A DNA stretch of 64,000 bases from Todiramphus chloris collaris (taxonomy: Eukaryota; Chordata; Aves; Coraciiformes; Alcedinidae), in assembly GCA_025345505.1 (NCBI GenBank), contig JANVCC010000021.1:4752484-4816483 (forward strand), in the 5' to 3' direction. Of this stretch, positions 10,871 through 24,384 are shown piece by piece. Below the pieces are notes generated by a model that was given only the letters and a program-made list of their open reading frames with translations, was not told the origin of the DNA and ran no database searches. Positions within the stretch are counted from its first letter, which is position 1. Every line of letters begins with the position of its first letter. The position numbers were made by a program, and so were the translations under genes.

Positions 10871-13713
10871 CAGTGTTCTGAGAAAACATACACTGAATAA
10901 ATTTTGTCCTATTCTTATATCTCAATTAAACAACAAAGACTGTTTCCTTAGAAAAAGAGGAACAAAACAGTCCTGGCACTGGAATATGAGAAAATGAAAA
11001 TGTTGAGAGACTGAAAACAGTAAGAGGAAATTAGAGCTATCGTGCACCAGTGAATCATTATAAGTCTCTCAGCTGCTCTTTGGCAATGGTTGCTGCAGGG
11101 AACTCTACATGAACTTGTCTCATTCACCACCAGCAGCTTATGGGGACTAACACTACAAAGCCAGTGCATAAAAGCAAAGGAGGTGGGTGGGTGGAAAAAT
11201 CTGCTCACTGACAATGCTCACCATATGAATGATAAACTTCTCCACGTAGAAATTACAGTAGTCCTTAATGTTCCAGGGCTATGGAGTCTGGGTAATTGTG
11301 AAGTGTTTTATACTTGGATATCTATTAAAATATTATTCACAAGATGTTATACTATGAAGTATTTTTAGACCACTTGTTTACTACAGCTGTTATTATCATC
11401 ACCTTGTAAGTATGTTAACATCCAGAAGCTCCAGCTAGAACCAGGCACCGTTATGCTAGGTGGCTTCAAAATGAGCAGAAGTCCTTTTTCTGAAGGCCTT
11501 GAAAAATCCTATAGAGTGGATAACATTTCTTTGAAGTTAAAGAGTAAATGTGTAATTCATACAAAAGCCAAAGTCTCCTTTTTTATCAAATGCTTTTCCT
11601 TAGAAAACTATTATTTGACAACTGATATATAAAATCTGTACTAGATTGTAGTGATCTTTTCAGGCAAATGTAATCTGCAATGGCATGGAAAATTGGCATA
11701 GTAATGTGTCCTGAAAATGAGGGAATGAAAGAAATTTCCTGAGCTAATACAGGGTAAGAAACATTTGAGCCTAGAGAAAAACATGGACAGAAAGTCAGCT
11801 CCTATAAATCATGGTAACTGCAGTCAAATCTCTACAGTTGCAATAATCCTCTGCATAAGGTCCTTCAGTTTGATCTCAGGAGCTTAGGAAAATCTCCTGA
11901 CCAAACTAGTGCAGTGCAGCTACTACTAAAAATACATGCTTCACTGTGGTGGTGAGCTATACAAATTTATAAAGAGCTGGTGTTCTTTATGTTCAAAGCA
12001 TAAAGGATAAAGCAAAATTGTCTTGTTGCAGAGGTTTTTGTATGTTTGCAGAAAGCTAGTATGAACTTCTGGACATTGGTTCTGGAGTTAAGTCCTTGCC
12101 TGCCTTCCTGCATTTCTGGCTGCACTTTTTCTTCCTTTTTCTTTTTTTTCTTTTTTTTTGGGGGGTGGGTATGTACTTTTTAAGAGTTAGTGAGAAGATG
12201 GGGATTGTTGGAAAGTAAAAATGGAGTGGAAGCTGTATACACTTTTTCCAGCAAAGTTATTGTTACCATTGTCTGGAAATAGTCATGATGAACAGCTGGA
12301 ATTGTAGAGAGCAGTGTTGCTTACTATCAGCCCATCTGAACACACCTGGAATACACACAAGCCTCTATGTTTACGCCCCTGATTGGAATTGACTGGCTAA
12401 GAGTCTTTTGATAACATCTGTGGAGGAAGCTGAACACTTTATTGTACCTGTCCCTATGCTTATTGTAAATGTGTTCCTCCACAGCTCTCCTTGTGCAGCC
12501 AGGGTGTACTTTATCATGTGGATGCTAGAGGATGTTTTATCCTTCATTACAATGCATTCAGGTTTTCACTGGTGGAGCCAGATCTAACCTTTAGCTTTTG
12601 AGCCTTAATGAAAAAAATCTGCTTTCATCTCTTTAATCTAGCAGTATGTGTTGTTGTCATTGTTTAATACACAGGAAATAGCAAGGGATCTGCAACAGAG
12701 CAGAACAGGCAATAATAATTAAAAAATAACTTACAAACACACTTGCAAATGCATGAAATGATTCTGCTTTATTTACTGTTTCATACTAGACATTTTACAT
12801 TAGTATCCAGGCAACAGAAAGTTAATTCAAGAAAAACTTTACAAATCTCAAGATTCCGCCACCACACTCATAAGCAGATGGACCCTAAGTGTGTCATTCA
12901 CTGCTTGCCACAGCCTATTCAGTGTTTATCATTCACCTTTCTCTGTTTCTGAAAGGTCTCTCCCCCAGTCAGAGATCAGAAGCAATATTTGTTAACCCAC
13001 TGTGTTTCCCAATCAGGAACACAGTTGAGTGAAGGGGATGACTTGTGAACCCCTCCTAGATGTTGGTGGAGGATGCAATCCTCTCTGTAGCTACAGGAAG
13101 GCTTGTGTGTTACCTTTAAACTGTACCATACAGGTACAGTGATGCATTTGTGGAGGTAACTAGGGAATAATTAGTGTAAGTTTTGTCCTCACACCTTGTG
13201 TAAGCATATGCAAATATATCAAGAGAAATCCAAATTAGTTGTCAAAAATCTCAAGACTGAGGAAAACGCTAAAAGTACTAGAAAATTAATTATAGCTTTA
13301 ACTAACCATTCTCTCAGGCTTCCTCAATTTAAGTGCATTATTTACCAGTTTTTCTTTGTGCTCAGTGTATGCATGAAGAATCTATATTGGTCTCTACCTG
13401 TAATGCACGTTAGATGACTTTGTCCAACGCACAGATCCAATTGCAATTTTTTGTTGGGGTGGCTGCGGACAAATTTCACAGTCTTTTGGTAGCATATGCA
13501 GATGGAATTTCATTTTTACCATGAGACAGTAAAAAGGAACAACACAAATGCTCCTCTGCTTCCGTGGTGTCCCTTCACCATGTGGAAATGATCAGCCAGG
13601 TGACTAAGGCTACTTGTGTATTGTTGTCTCCAGAGATACACATATATGCTAAAAACCTTTGGGCCTTGTATTTTAATTCCATCTTCATAAATGGCCTAGT
13701 ATTTTTAGGTATT

Positions 13714-13743
13714 CCCCCCCCCCCCCTCTTTTTTTTTCCCCCC
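13714..13743. repeat. C13 / T-rich homopolymer tract
   Basis: Thirteen C in a row followed by CTC/T-run and another C run, making one uninterrupted pyrimidine stretch. Prone to sequencing and assembly length errors. Confidence 0.85.
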
Positions 13744-14340
13744 ACTGAATCTCTTTTTAATCTTTGGTAGTCTTTTTGCGTACCTTGTGATGTTTCTGTG
13801 TTCGATGATCTTTTATCCCATCAGTCATTTCACATACAGAATTGTAAATTATATATGGCATCATACGATACGTATTTAATTATCCTATAGGCACCATCAG
13901 CCCCATAAGTGAATTTTACATTTCACAGCTGAAATCACCATTCGCTTTATAAACCCAACATGATAAAACATCAAAAGAACAATGATATACTCTGTCCGCA
14001 GAATAAATAATACTGTACATTTACTGAAACTGTGCATAACGATGAGTTCAGGGATGCATGAGCAGATTAAAACTCACCAATTTTTCATAATGTTTCTGTC
14101 TGTAACTCCAGCAAATTGTGTGTGATAGCAAAAATGGGCAAACTTTTGAATTCCTCTGAGTTTGGATGACAGTATAACTAAACCTGCTATCCCTTTGATG
14201 GGAGCGCCTTATGTGGCGCAACTCAGCCCAGACCTCATTGACTTCTGTATTCTGAATTTTTCAGATAATATCATCTGGCATCCATACTACTTTGGCATGC
14301 CAAACAATATCTATCTTATCTAACTCAATCAATCAGTCTG

Positions 14341-14515
14341 TCTGTCATACTTTGCATTTATATAACGCCTTTATCCAACAAATGCAACCTGCTTTACAAA
14401 CTTTAATTAACTTGGGCATCTAGCATCCCAGGGAAGCAGGGAAATGTGATCTTTTTTTGTACAGAGGAGGAAACTGAGACAGAGAGAAATTATGAGTGGG
14501 AGTCATCTTGCTGAA
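14341..14515 (-). mobile_element. Ancient amniote CORE-type SINE/MIR-like relic
   Basis: The + strand reads 'tttgcatttatataacgcc', then 'ctgctttacaaactttaattaac', then 'aggaggaaactgagacagagag'. This is the reverse complement of the 3' half of the widespread MIR-like amniote SINE ('ctctgtgcctcagtttcc' body and 'gtaaagcgct...tatataaatgc' tail). Matches are in the right order but diverged, so the copy is old. The exact family (MIR-like, AmnSINE-like or a related CORE-SINE) cannot be decided by eye. Confidence 0.65.
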
Positions 14516-17500
14516 CTTTAGCTGACTAAAAGATAGACATTTAAGCTTTGAAAAAATCACCCTAGGCTCTCTTTAATGTTATAGAAAATATTTCAACCAG
14601 CATCTTTTAGGCACTGATTTTAGGATGAGACTAAATATCCTCTGTAGGCTTTTACTTGTGGCCATGAAATAAATCTAGATGCCTACCTTATACTTAAAAA
14701 TCTAAGCTAGGGAAGATGAACACCATCCAAAATGACTTATCCAATGTCAGTGAAGGATACAATATGTGCACTTTTCAAATCAAACCAAGTTCTAATTCTT
14801 GAGCTCTGCTTCTGGCAAACAGAATACAGAAGGATTAGAAGTAATGTTTATCTGCTTAAGGCCATGGCCTCTGTACTCTAACATGGAAGATCTAAAAGAG
14901 ATGTATGTTTTATCTTTTAATAAAAATAAAAATACCCATTTAGGACTCTTCCTTTTCTCCTGATAAAAATAAATAAATAAATAAATTTTTACAATGAGTG
15001 AAAATCTTTTGAGAGTCAAAAAATGTTCCAAAAGGTTATTACAATTTTACTTGAAAATATTACAGTCAATGCTATTTTGGATTTTTTCTGCTTTTCTCAA
15101 GAACAAAATGTTCCTTCTTCATTCTTACATATTTTTCTTTTTTTCAGTTCCCTAACCTTACTGTTCTTTCATGGACCCACAGTCCAGAACTAAAAATCTG
15201 AAAAAAAAAATACCCCAAGACAAAAAAATAAATTAAAAAAAAAGGCATAAAAACAAGAGAAGTCTTATAAAAAGTGACATATAGTGTTTTTCATTGTTCT
15301 GTTTTAGGTTTTCTTTTTTCCTCTTGCTTTAACTCTCCTTTTCCTGCTTTGCTTTCCTTAGAGATAAATATCCTAACTGGATCTTGCCTTTAAAATTGCT
15401 TCCAAATTTTCTATTCATTGTTGACTTGATGTCTCTGGAAGGAAGCACACAGCACTTTTGCCTCCCTTTTCTACACACTAACATGAGACTGAAAGAAAGG
15501 TTCATTTAGCCTCTACCCATTTCTGGCAACATGATGGTCCTGAGTCCAGCTTCTTCTAGGGTCATCCAAGGCGGAAAACATTCTCTCTTCTGTGAAAAGC
15601 TGTGAAAGCTTACACCTAGTAGTTACATTTCATGAGATTTTCCATGGGGTTTGTCTAAGCTCCCAAACATTTTTATGCATAAATCAAGAAAGTAAACTTT
15701 ATTCAGGTGCCAAATGAGAATCGGGAGAGTCTGATATACCTCCTGCACCACATGGGGAAGGGAGGAGAATATGCAAGTGTTTGAAGAAGGGCAGCAGGAA
15801 TTATGCACATCAACTCTTACCTGATGTAGCAGGGTTCAATTTAGGGAATAGGTGTGCTGTAGCTTTTAATAATACCAGAATCAATTAATTTTATTTAATG
15901 TTAATAAATACAGTATAGACTTTATGTGTTGTGTTTGGTTTTTTTTAAATAATCAGAAAAATCAGGGGTACAAGATACTTCACAGTGCATTTTAAATCCC
16001 TCATCTACAGTTCATCAGGAAGGGAGAACAGAGGCAAGACACCTCCTTCACCCTGGCCTCTAGTTTACAGTAATCTATGTCACTTGGAGAGAGTCCAATA
16101 CTAGGGATGGTCTGGACTTGGCAGAACACCACCTTCTTTTATACATGCTTTCTTTTAAGCCTAACCAAACTGCTCCCAGCCACCTCCTTACTGACTTTAG
16201 GATGCAAGTGGCATTAATCCTGTACACACAACTCTGCAAGCCTTCAACAGCAAAAGCTCATCTGGTCAGCAAGGATCCCCTCAATCTCTATGTTCCTTGT
16301 GTAGAAGATTATTTTCTCAAGTGACTTTTTATAAGTGTCCTCAGAGCACTTTTCTGAAGTATCTTCGATACAAGAGAAGTTAAATGATTGCAAGGAAAAA
16401 ATAGATTTTTTTTTCAAATATGAGCTTGAAGAAATGTCTTTTGTGTGTGTGTGTTTTCATTTTAAGACAATTCAGTGAAATTATTTAGCTTTTTAAAACT
16501 GGAAAACCTGTAACTGTGTTTCTCAAGTAAAGAAAATGCAGGAGAAATAATGGCAGAATGTGCGTTGTAACTGCATACAATGTAATATCTCCATACACAC
16601 TGCAGTCATTACAATTAAAGGAAAAGGCTTTTTTATTATTGTTTTAAATAGTTGTTATTCATGAAATGTTTGTAATATATGAAACAAATAATTATGACTA
16701 ACACATTGTCTAATAAAGATGAAATGGATGAAAATCTCTATGAATTTTTAATCTGAAAATAAAGAACATTAACAATCCTTAATTATATCATCAAATATTT
16801 AAAATTACCTTCCATACTAAATTCTATTTGTATTTAATATATTTATTTTTATATATCTGTAACATTTTTATGAGTGGGTACATAAAATACCATCAGCTGT
16901 TACAAGAGGCATCTTGACTTAATGTATTCAACATCTTGATCAAAATTTCCATTTTGTTTATTTTTAAGATAAATCAACAACCTTTGTACGGTATATTAAA
17001 ATTTATATTTTTCTCAATGTAGGCAGATACATAATTAATACTGTTACTACTACAAAAATTACATTGTGCTTGTCAGGCAAAAAACGTCATGTAGGTCCAG
17101 ATTTTCTGATGCCTTTTATGCAAAATAATTACATAGTTTGCATGGCCCTGATTCATGGAATACACATCTGATATTGGTGTTTATATTCCATGCAATGATC
17201 TCCCTGTCATCTACCACTGCTGAGTCTTCTGTTAACACAGGCAGAAACCAGAGCTCTCCTACTGCCCTTCAAATGTATTCCATCATCTCATTCCAAGATC
17301 AACTACAAATATAGTTTCAGGTCTGCTGTGGACTACTGGGTGCCTATATGTACTCAGTGACATTGAAGTGACTGGTAAGAGTCAAATTCTCTCAGGAACT
17401 GAAAAACAACTCTATGGCAAAATGTGCCTCAAGAAACAGAAAGAAAATGCATCATCTTGTAGAGAATTAGGGCATCAGGTTCCTGAAGTGCATCAATCAG

Positions 17501-20500
17501 GCATTGTACAGATTATGTCCCCGTATTTACCTATTAGATTCTTTAATGAAAGTAAAAAATGCATTGAAATTGTGGAAGAAAACACAAAATTCATGAGTCT
17601 TGTTAAGGATACAAGAAGTTTCAGTGCAATCAATCTTATCTATCACAGTCTTGATATCCCGCATGTTCTTACGGGCAAAGCATTCAGAAAATGACTACTC
17701 ATTTGGATGCTTTGGTTTAGGATCATCTTAAATGATTAGATATCCCAAAAGGTATTGTTCACTCTTTTCTGAAACCCAGGTTCCCTGAAGAACATAAAGA
17801 AATTTAGGTGTAGAAATCTCTGTATTTTTTTGTCACTTTGTATATTAAAGATGCTTTTACTAGATTGGATTAGAAAGCTGAGTACCACACAAGATGAATT
17901 TCTCTAATCTCTGTACCTTTATTTCCTGGGTATATGAAAAATTGCACTGCTACCTTATTCCTTGTCTAGGTATAATACTGAGGCCTCTTCATGATCTTGT
18001 GTGTCAGAAAAATATAGCATTGGACAGATACCAGTGACTTGACTTGCCTGACTACTGCATCTGAAAACATCTCATAGTCTTTTACAACTGTGTCTCATAT
18101 TCGTTGAAGATGTCAGAATAGAGACCACACTAGACAGCTAAGGAGGCAATCTCCTTTTACTACCACTGAATAATACAATGTTGTGGTTATATTGTTCTCA
18201 TCTCCCAACAGTCAAATATTACCATCTATTTAATGTTCTTTTTTCATTAAAATGAAAATGTAATGTTGCAAGTATGGTTAAGCTATTCTGGGTGCAGAGC
18301 CTCCTTTGTCCTATTTATATATTTCAATTGTATTTAATTTAAAATAACTTCATCTTTCTAACTATATTTAGCTAAAAATAGGGGAGATGGAAATTTTTTG
18401 AAATTGGGCTGGCACCAGGGTTTAGTGTGATAACAGCTTATCTCTGAGAACTGGGTCAGAACATAGCTTAAATTATACAAGTTTGATTGCTTTTTTAGGC
18501 AGCCGCTTTGTTGCTCTTGCTCTTTAGTCACTTAGGAGTCCCAGGCACAAATCAGGATCCTGAGGAAGGGGGACTGAACCGGCAAAGAAAAGACAGTTTC
18601 TGCCTCATACTAGCTGTTTAAAATACACTGAAGGATTGCATAATCTGCTGCAGTTCACTTCAGCCCTGTATCTACCCCAGCACAACTTCCAAGTGGGTTA
18701 ACAGGGACAGGCTCCCTTCGGTATCAGGTATATTGTCTGACAGACTTGCATGAGAAATAGGAGCTATGTCTAATCAACACTGTGTCTAGTTTTAGGCAAT
18801 GCTATTACTCTCTGACTTTCATGAGCATCCCTGATAATTTATTAATTAAAAAACAGAAAACATATGATTTGTGAAATTCAGAAAAAAAAGGAGTATATTA
18901 AAACATTGCTCTAGGCATGTTTTGCTGCATATAAATCTGATTTGTTGACATCCTGTATAACATACCAAACCAATGTACTTCAGCCCAATGTTTTGCTATC
19001 TTCCAGCATAATTAATTTCCAGGGATGTGTGTGCATTCAAACAAGAAGCAGAAAAGGATCAGAAGGAATGAACTTGTCTGAGTACATTCAGACAGTATAC
19101 ATGATAAAACATAACCAGTACCCTTACACTTCCTTACTACCAAAAGTTTATCGAGAATAGTAACTTTGGCACAGCTTAATTAACAGCTAGGAAAAATGTA
19201 ACCTCTGGTGAGGCAAACTGATTAACAAAAACTTTTTATTTCTTAATTATCCTTTGAATTATCCTCTTTTAGATCCCTCATACCTACTGATAGGCAAACT
19301 GCGTGTAGTTTAGCATTCACATTGTGCTCAGGTAAGTTTCAAGCATCCAGGAGCTTATTCAAAACCTGACCTAACTTTCCTCCTTAGGCAAGACTGTAAA
19401 CTTTGTATAAAAAAATCTGTTTCCTGATGTTTGTTTGCCTGTTTGGGCAATTTAAGAATAGCATTTTTTTTCCCATGCTTTTTCATGAGTCCTATCTCGG
19501 TTAGATTCCAAAGATGAAAAAATCTTTTTAATAAAAAGACATCTGAGAGGTTTGTATGAGTATGTTTGGATTGAAATTGGGGTAAATACTCAATAAAGAG
19601 TCAAAGTAATTTAATTAATTTACTGGGGCATCCCCAAGTGACACTGGACACTGTAGTGACAACACCAATGACAAGAGCAGTAGCTGCTTCTCCTCTTCTT
19701 GTCATCACAGGTCTAGTGAGATAATTGGAGAAGGTTCTGTAAAGAAGGTGCTCTATTTCCATTCCATTCTGCTTAGTTGTGTATCTTGTAGCTTTGTTTC
19801 AGTGTAACTTTACAATGCATCCTACCTATACCTAAGTGCACTTCAGCAAAGCAGTGTCTCCAATTCTGTAAGGGAAAAGGGATACATTTGTGCCTCTTGT
19901 TCTCTCTCCCTCACCATGTGTATCTCAGAAAACAAGATACCTGTCAAAAACCTTAAAGATTCGTGTCCCAGTCCTTCCAGGCATGGTGCACTGTGGCCTT
20001 GCTTCTGAAAAATACAAACTTTGCTGTGGAGGAGAGGCATGACACATATTTTATTTTTCCTAATGTCAGTACCAGCTGCCTCCTTGAAGTAATCCAGAAG
20101 ATCATAAGTACTCGAAAAGACAATAGAGAACAAAAAGAACTCAAGGCTGAAGCTGATTCACATTTGGTAAATTAAAAAAAAAAACCAAACCAAAATACTA
20201 TCAGGCTGTTCCTAGTCTGGTTTTGGAAAGGGGAAACCCCAAATTCATTGTATAAATGTGTGGTTTGGGCATTTGCTCACTCAACAATGAAACAGGCTGT
20301 GGTGTTGATTCTGTGATTCAGTGCCTCTAATTACTTCTGGTTAGTGTAGGCTACCTACATGTACTTACCTCTTATACCCTGCAGCTTGGCAATCATTTAC
20401 TGATTAGAAAATAGGCTGGTACTATGACTCTGCTTTTGTTTTCATGAGATGCTTATTTTTAAAGAGAAATAGCTTAGATTTAAAAAAAAATATATATATA

Positions 20501-22835
20501 TATTTGTTTAAGTTTTTTTTTAAATATCAGGAGAAAAAAAATAGCGGGAAAAAAAAAATTCTTTAAATATATTTATTAGGTATTCTAACTAAAGTAACCA
20601 AAGGCTTTCCATCCAGGTAACCAACCCACTGTCTGGGAGCTGTAGCTTTCTAGGAGAGCAGTGGAAGCTGTCTTCACTGTATCAACTTAATTAAATGTCG
20701 GCAATGCTTTCACAAGAGCAGGACCAGGATGGCAGCAAAGTCAGGCAGAGAATTCTGGATTAAAAACACTCCCTAGAGTTAATTAATGGGATCTGCCAAA
20801 AGCACTGAGCCCTTAGCTTCTTGTTGCAATGGAGCAGTAGCTTCCATGATTCAGGGACTAAGCAAAATAAGGGACTAGCTAAACCAATATTTAAGTTGTA
20901 CAAAAAATGTATTAATTGTATAAAAAAAAAATCTCTAACAAACTTGCCACAGTTTAGAACACTGTCTGATGCTGTTGGAGGTCTGTGAATAGAATGATCA
21001 AGGTCTCAGTTATTAACTCTCCTCTACTGGGGTGCTTTTAACACAGGAAGACACATTCAGGGTCACTTGTAAATTCCCTGGTGAGCCTGCAGGTGGGGAT
21101 GGAAGGGAGGGACTCCCTATTAGAATTGCTGGAACTTTCCTTTTTATGCATTTAACTCTCAGCCTAGAGGAAGAAGGAGCAGTTCAAACAAACTCTTCTC
21201 TGGCTACTTTATTCCAGCACATTTGTGACCTAGATAAGATCATTATCTAACAGCTTGGAGTGAAGTTGAAGTTATATAGTTGTTTTTAATAGGAAAAAAT
21301 AGTTATAATTTAATGTAATCTATGTTTATGGAATAGCTGTGGTATATTTCTCAGACTCTGAGCCGTAAGGCAAAAAGGACACTTTCAAGCAAATTATTCA
21401 ACAGGTCAGATAAAATTACTATTTTAAATTCCACTGCTTGGGAAGTGGCACAGTTTTAGAAGGAACTTTATAGTCCTGGGAAGTGCTTATTTCTAGAGGA
21501 AAGTAGTTAAACAGCTTGCTTAGGGAAGTCATGCATTCTTGTGATGTTACATTTTTGAATCAAGATGGGATATTTTTTCTTGAAGGCAGGTTCTAGGTGA
21601 AACCAAAGTTACGGCCTTGATGTAAGAAGTCTCTGGTAAGAATGGTGAAAAAATTTTGTAGGGTAGTCTCTTTGGTTTTTGCCTTAAAATTCACATATAG
21701 ATCATGAGACAATGACAACTGAAGCTGAAACCTTCAGGTAAGTTTCACGAGTACAATTCAGGCCCTTTTTTAGTGTGAAACCAGAAAATACCATGCCAGC
21801 TGAATTACTGACAGTAATCTTGGATATGTAGAACTCACCATTTTGTCAATGATGTTTTCCAAGGTCACAACACTTGGTTTTTATTCTTTCCTCATCCTGC
21901 AAAGCATCCTCCTTTTGTCAGGAGGACAGCAGTAGAAAATGGATAAGCCAGCAAACCAAATTTCATTCCAGAAAGTTCATGGTGGGTTTAATTATGCCCA
22001 TGTCTGCATTAACTTTCTCACATCTCTCCATATGAACTTAGGAATCTACCAACATAGGAGATCTTGTTACAGCCTAAACTGTGCCTTAGGAAAATTCTGG
22101 CAGTATGACTTAATACGAGCTCTCTAAAACACAGAACAATATGGAATAATAATAATAATAATAAAGGATATTGAGAAATTTGGGCAGAAACACAATCTTC
22201 CATGTTCATGTCCTTCAATGTAGTGAGTCTCACAGTCTGACATCATGGTTTATGTCTGAACATGAAAGTGATAGGAAGTCATCCCAAACCCTAAACACAG
22301 TAAACTCAGGATGATGACTTAAAGAATGGTTTCTTTACTTCTCTTTTGTCCTTTTCTGCAGGTACTTTTCCCCTCACAGAAGAGGAAAACATAGCCCTTG
22401 ACCATGAAAGCTGATGTATTCTTAGTTTTAGTGCAGGTTTTTTTGTTTGTTTTGGATTAGTACCCTGCTCCATATGTGCCACAATTGCAAGCTCTCCTGC
22501 ACAGACCTGATGCTGAAGCAATAAAGCTCCATATTTTGGAGTCCTTTATGTGTGATTTCCCTTCCAGTGGTGAAGGGTTGCAAATACTTAGTGCCCCCTG
22601 CTGTCTTCTGGTCTCTTATATTGATTTTCTTCACTTTGTGACCTTAGGGTCTACTTTGACCTTTTGCCCTTTCATATGGGAACTTCTCTGCAGAAGGGGC
22701 TGCACTGGGGATGCTAAGGGGAAGCAAAGCCAGCCACCTATTTTCTTTGTTAAATTTCCTGTTGGTGGCTGGCAGCTGTGGCTTGACTCTATTGCCTTGG
22801 ATATTTGTGCATTAGAAGTGTTGGTGAAGGTCCAT
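14516..22835. other. Very AT-rich unique noncoding DNA
   Basis: No gene seen. Simple repeats: (AAAT)n at 14965-14986, (GT)n at 16442-16454, (TA)n at 20491-20503, (AAT)n at 22144-22164. The block 16620-17170 is extremely AT-rich with many TAAT/ATTA cores and may be a conserved noncoding element. Splice-like pairs at 19273-19331 and 21701-21737 are at about the density expected by chance. Confidence 0.5.
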
Positions 22836-22950
22836 GGGCAGATACTCAGATTACTGCCAGTTATTAATTGTTCCTCTGAAATGAATCAGATACCTCTATT
22901 GACTTACATGGTGATGAAAAAGAACATAATCTGTCCCCTCCTCATTTCAG
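22836..22950. repeat. Relic of an ancient palindromic interspersed repeat
   Basis: The phrases 'gggcagatactcag', 'aatcagatacctc' and 'ctattgacttacatgg' follow the order of a repeat common in bird, turtle and crocodile DNA (form: 'cagatcctcag...', 'tccattgacttcaatgg...', mirrored by its own complement). Divergence is high and the family name is not known to me. It overlaps the longest open frame of the window (22476-22979), which is therefore unlikely to be a gene. Confidence 0.4.
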
Positions 22951-23419
22951 TTACAGTTAATGAAGTGGCAGTGAACTAAAATACTGTAAGCAAGTTCCAG
23001 AACATACCTGGTATAGGTTTTACTCTCTCTTACTGATTAGAGAGTAGTCCTGTGGAACATTTACTTAAAAGAGAAGCTCACATGAATATCTAAGCAAATG
23101 CAACACTGTGCCAAGCCACACCCACCTCTCAGACACTGTCAAATATTTTGGAGGGGACTGGGCCTTTTTTTCACGGAAACAATGCACTTGTCTTTCCATA
23201 TAAATCACCTGCAGAGAAATTAAGAAAAAAGAAGAAAAGAAAAAAATACACCTCTAAAACAAAGCAGTGTAAGCCCTGTATTAGGCATCAGACTGGCTAA
23301 TTGTTGCTGAAGTATTTCCCCGTGATATATATATATTGAGCAACCACCAGAAATATGAGAACTTAATAAGTAGCGAGAAGAGAATTTATACAAAAAACAG
23401 ACATAACAAGGCAAAGTTA

Positions 23420-23815
23420 ATTCATCACAACTTTCACATAAGCCTTTGTTGGGCAGTTGGCCAGGCCCATCACATTATCTGTTTGACTCAGTGAGTCACT
23501 CCAGCTAATAGAATTTTGCCCCGTGTTTGTTGTTGCCATGGCAATGCAATATTATCAGGCATGTCATGTTCACAGATCAGTAGCAGCGGCGCTGCTGCAG
23601 ACACACAACAGCTTTCAGCCTTTGACCATAAACAGGAATTCACTCCACAGTCAGTCTGTCAAAAAGGAAGTCGGCTGTGGTGAAGAAGCACTAGTGCCAG
23701 TACTACTAGCCTTTTCCTTTTTCCTTTGTGAGCACATTGCCATTATCATTAAAATAACCTTGAGTCGTCATGAATTCATTCATTCACAAACATTGTCAAA
23801 GAAGGTGCAATAGTT
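23420..23815. promoter_or_regulatory. Candidate enhancer: paired AP-1 sites and RFX palindrome
   Basis: A 400-bp block with higher GC and several CpG within AT-rich DNA. It contains two consensus AP-1 sites one base apart (TGACTCA at 23484-23490 and TGAGTCA at 23492-23498), a near-perfect palindromic RFX X-box (GTTGCCATGGCAAT, 23532-23545) followed directly by an octamer-like ATGCAAT, a GC-rich imperfect palindrome 'agcagcggcgctgct' near 23580, and a CRE-like 'tgagtcgtcatga' near 23762. Known binding preferences of AP-1 and RFX proteins support a cis-regulatory role. Target gene and activity are unknown. Confidence 0.4.
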
Positions 23816-24384
23816 CAAGAGAATCCAGAGGGTCAAAGAGAGGACTAGTTTTAAATCTGTGCCTATTGAACCTGGAAATGACATAGTCTGTTAGATATAA
23901 TCTTATTCTTACCATAGCAAATCAAGCTGTGTTGACTGGCACCAATGTCCAAGTCAATTCAGCACCATGAAAGGTTACTAGGAGTAAAGAGGTCATATCC
24001 TTTGTGGCATTGCTTTGAGAAATAAACTTAGGCATGTGTGGGAATATTTTACAAAGAATAGCTTTTTCACCAAAAGTGAAAAACAAATCCTGTCAGGAAT
24101 CTATAGAGACCGCAGGTATTTTCTGACATAGCCATATTTAGTGTTTAAACCGAAGACATAATTACTAAGCTTTTTCAATATTTTAAATGTTTAATTGAGT
24201 CATAAATATTCCACTGGATATTTTAATTGCTTTCCAAAGAAAATGGTTAAATATCTTTTTGAAACTGCATTTTGAAACAGAATGTACTCTGTCTTGGGGT
24301 TTATAAGGATTTTCATTTTATTTCCAACATAGACATGTCAAATAATAATATAGAATACATGGGAAGATCATGGGCCCTCTGAAT

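Larger units (their letters stand above)
9942..14340. other. Unique noncoding DNA with simple repeats
   Basis: No gene recognised. Contains the TA/CA microsatellite at 10793-10870, a T-rich/G-rich run at 12128-12172, an 11-bp inverted repeat at 12418-12484 and the C13/T tract near 13714. The part from about 13840 to 14160 has several CpG in otherwise AT-rich unique DNA and may be a conserved noncoding element. Confidence 0.5.

Noticed and set aside
18525..18560. 'tagtcacttaggagtcccaggcac' resembling a reptile interspersed repeat
   Set aside because: The match is too short to support an element call.
19273..19331. 59-nt segment between acceptor 'cctcttttag' and donor 'ctcag|gtaagt'
   Set aside because: Only one frame is open, no partner exon fits, and isolated GTAAGT sites are expected about sixteen times per strand by chance.
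21701..21737. 37-nt segment with donor 'ttcag|gtaagt'
   Set aside because: Weak acceptor and two of three frames stopped. Chance-level.
22476..22979. Longest open frame (167 codons, + strand)
   Set aside because: It starts at GTG, has no recognisable domain, and its 3' part overlaps a decayed interspersed repeat. Best explained as chance.
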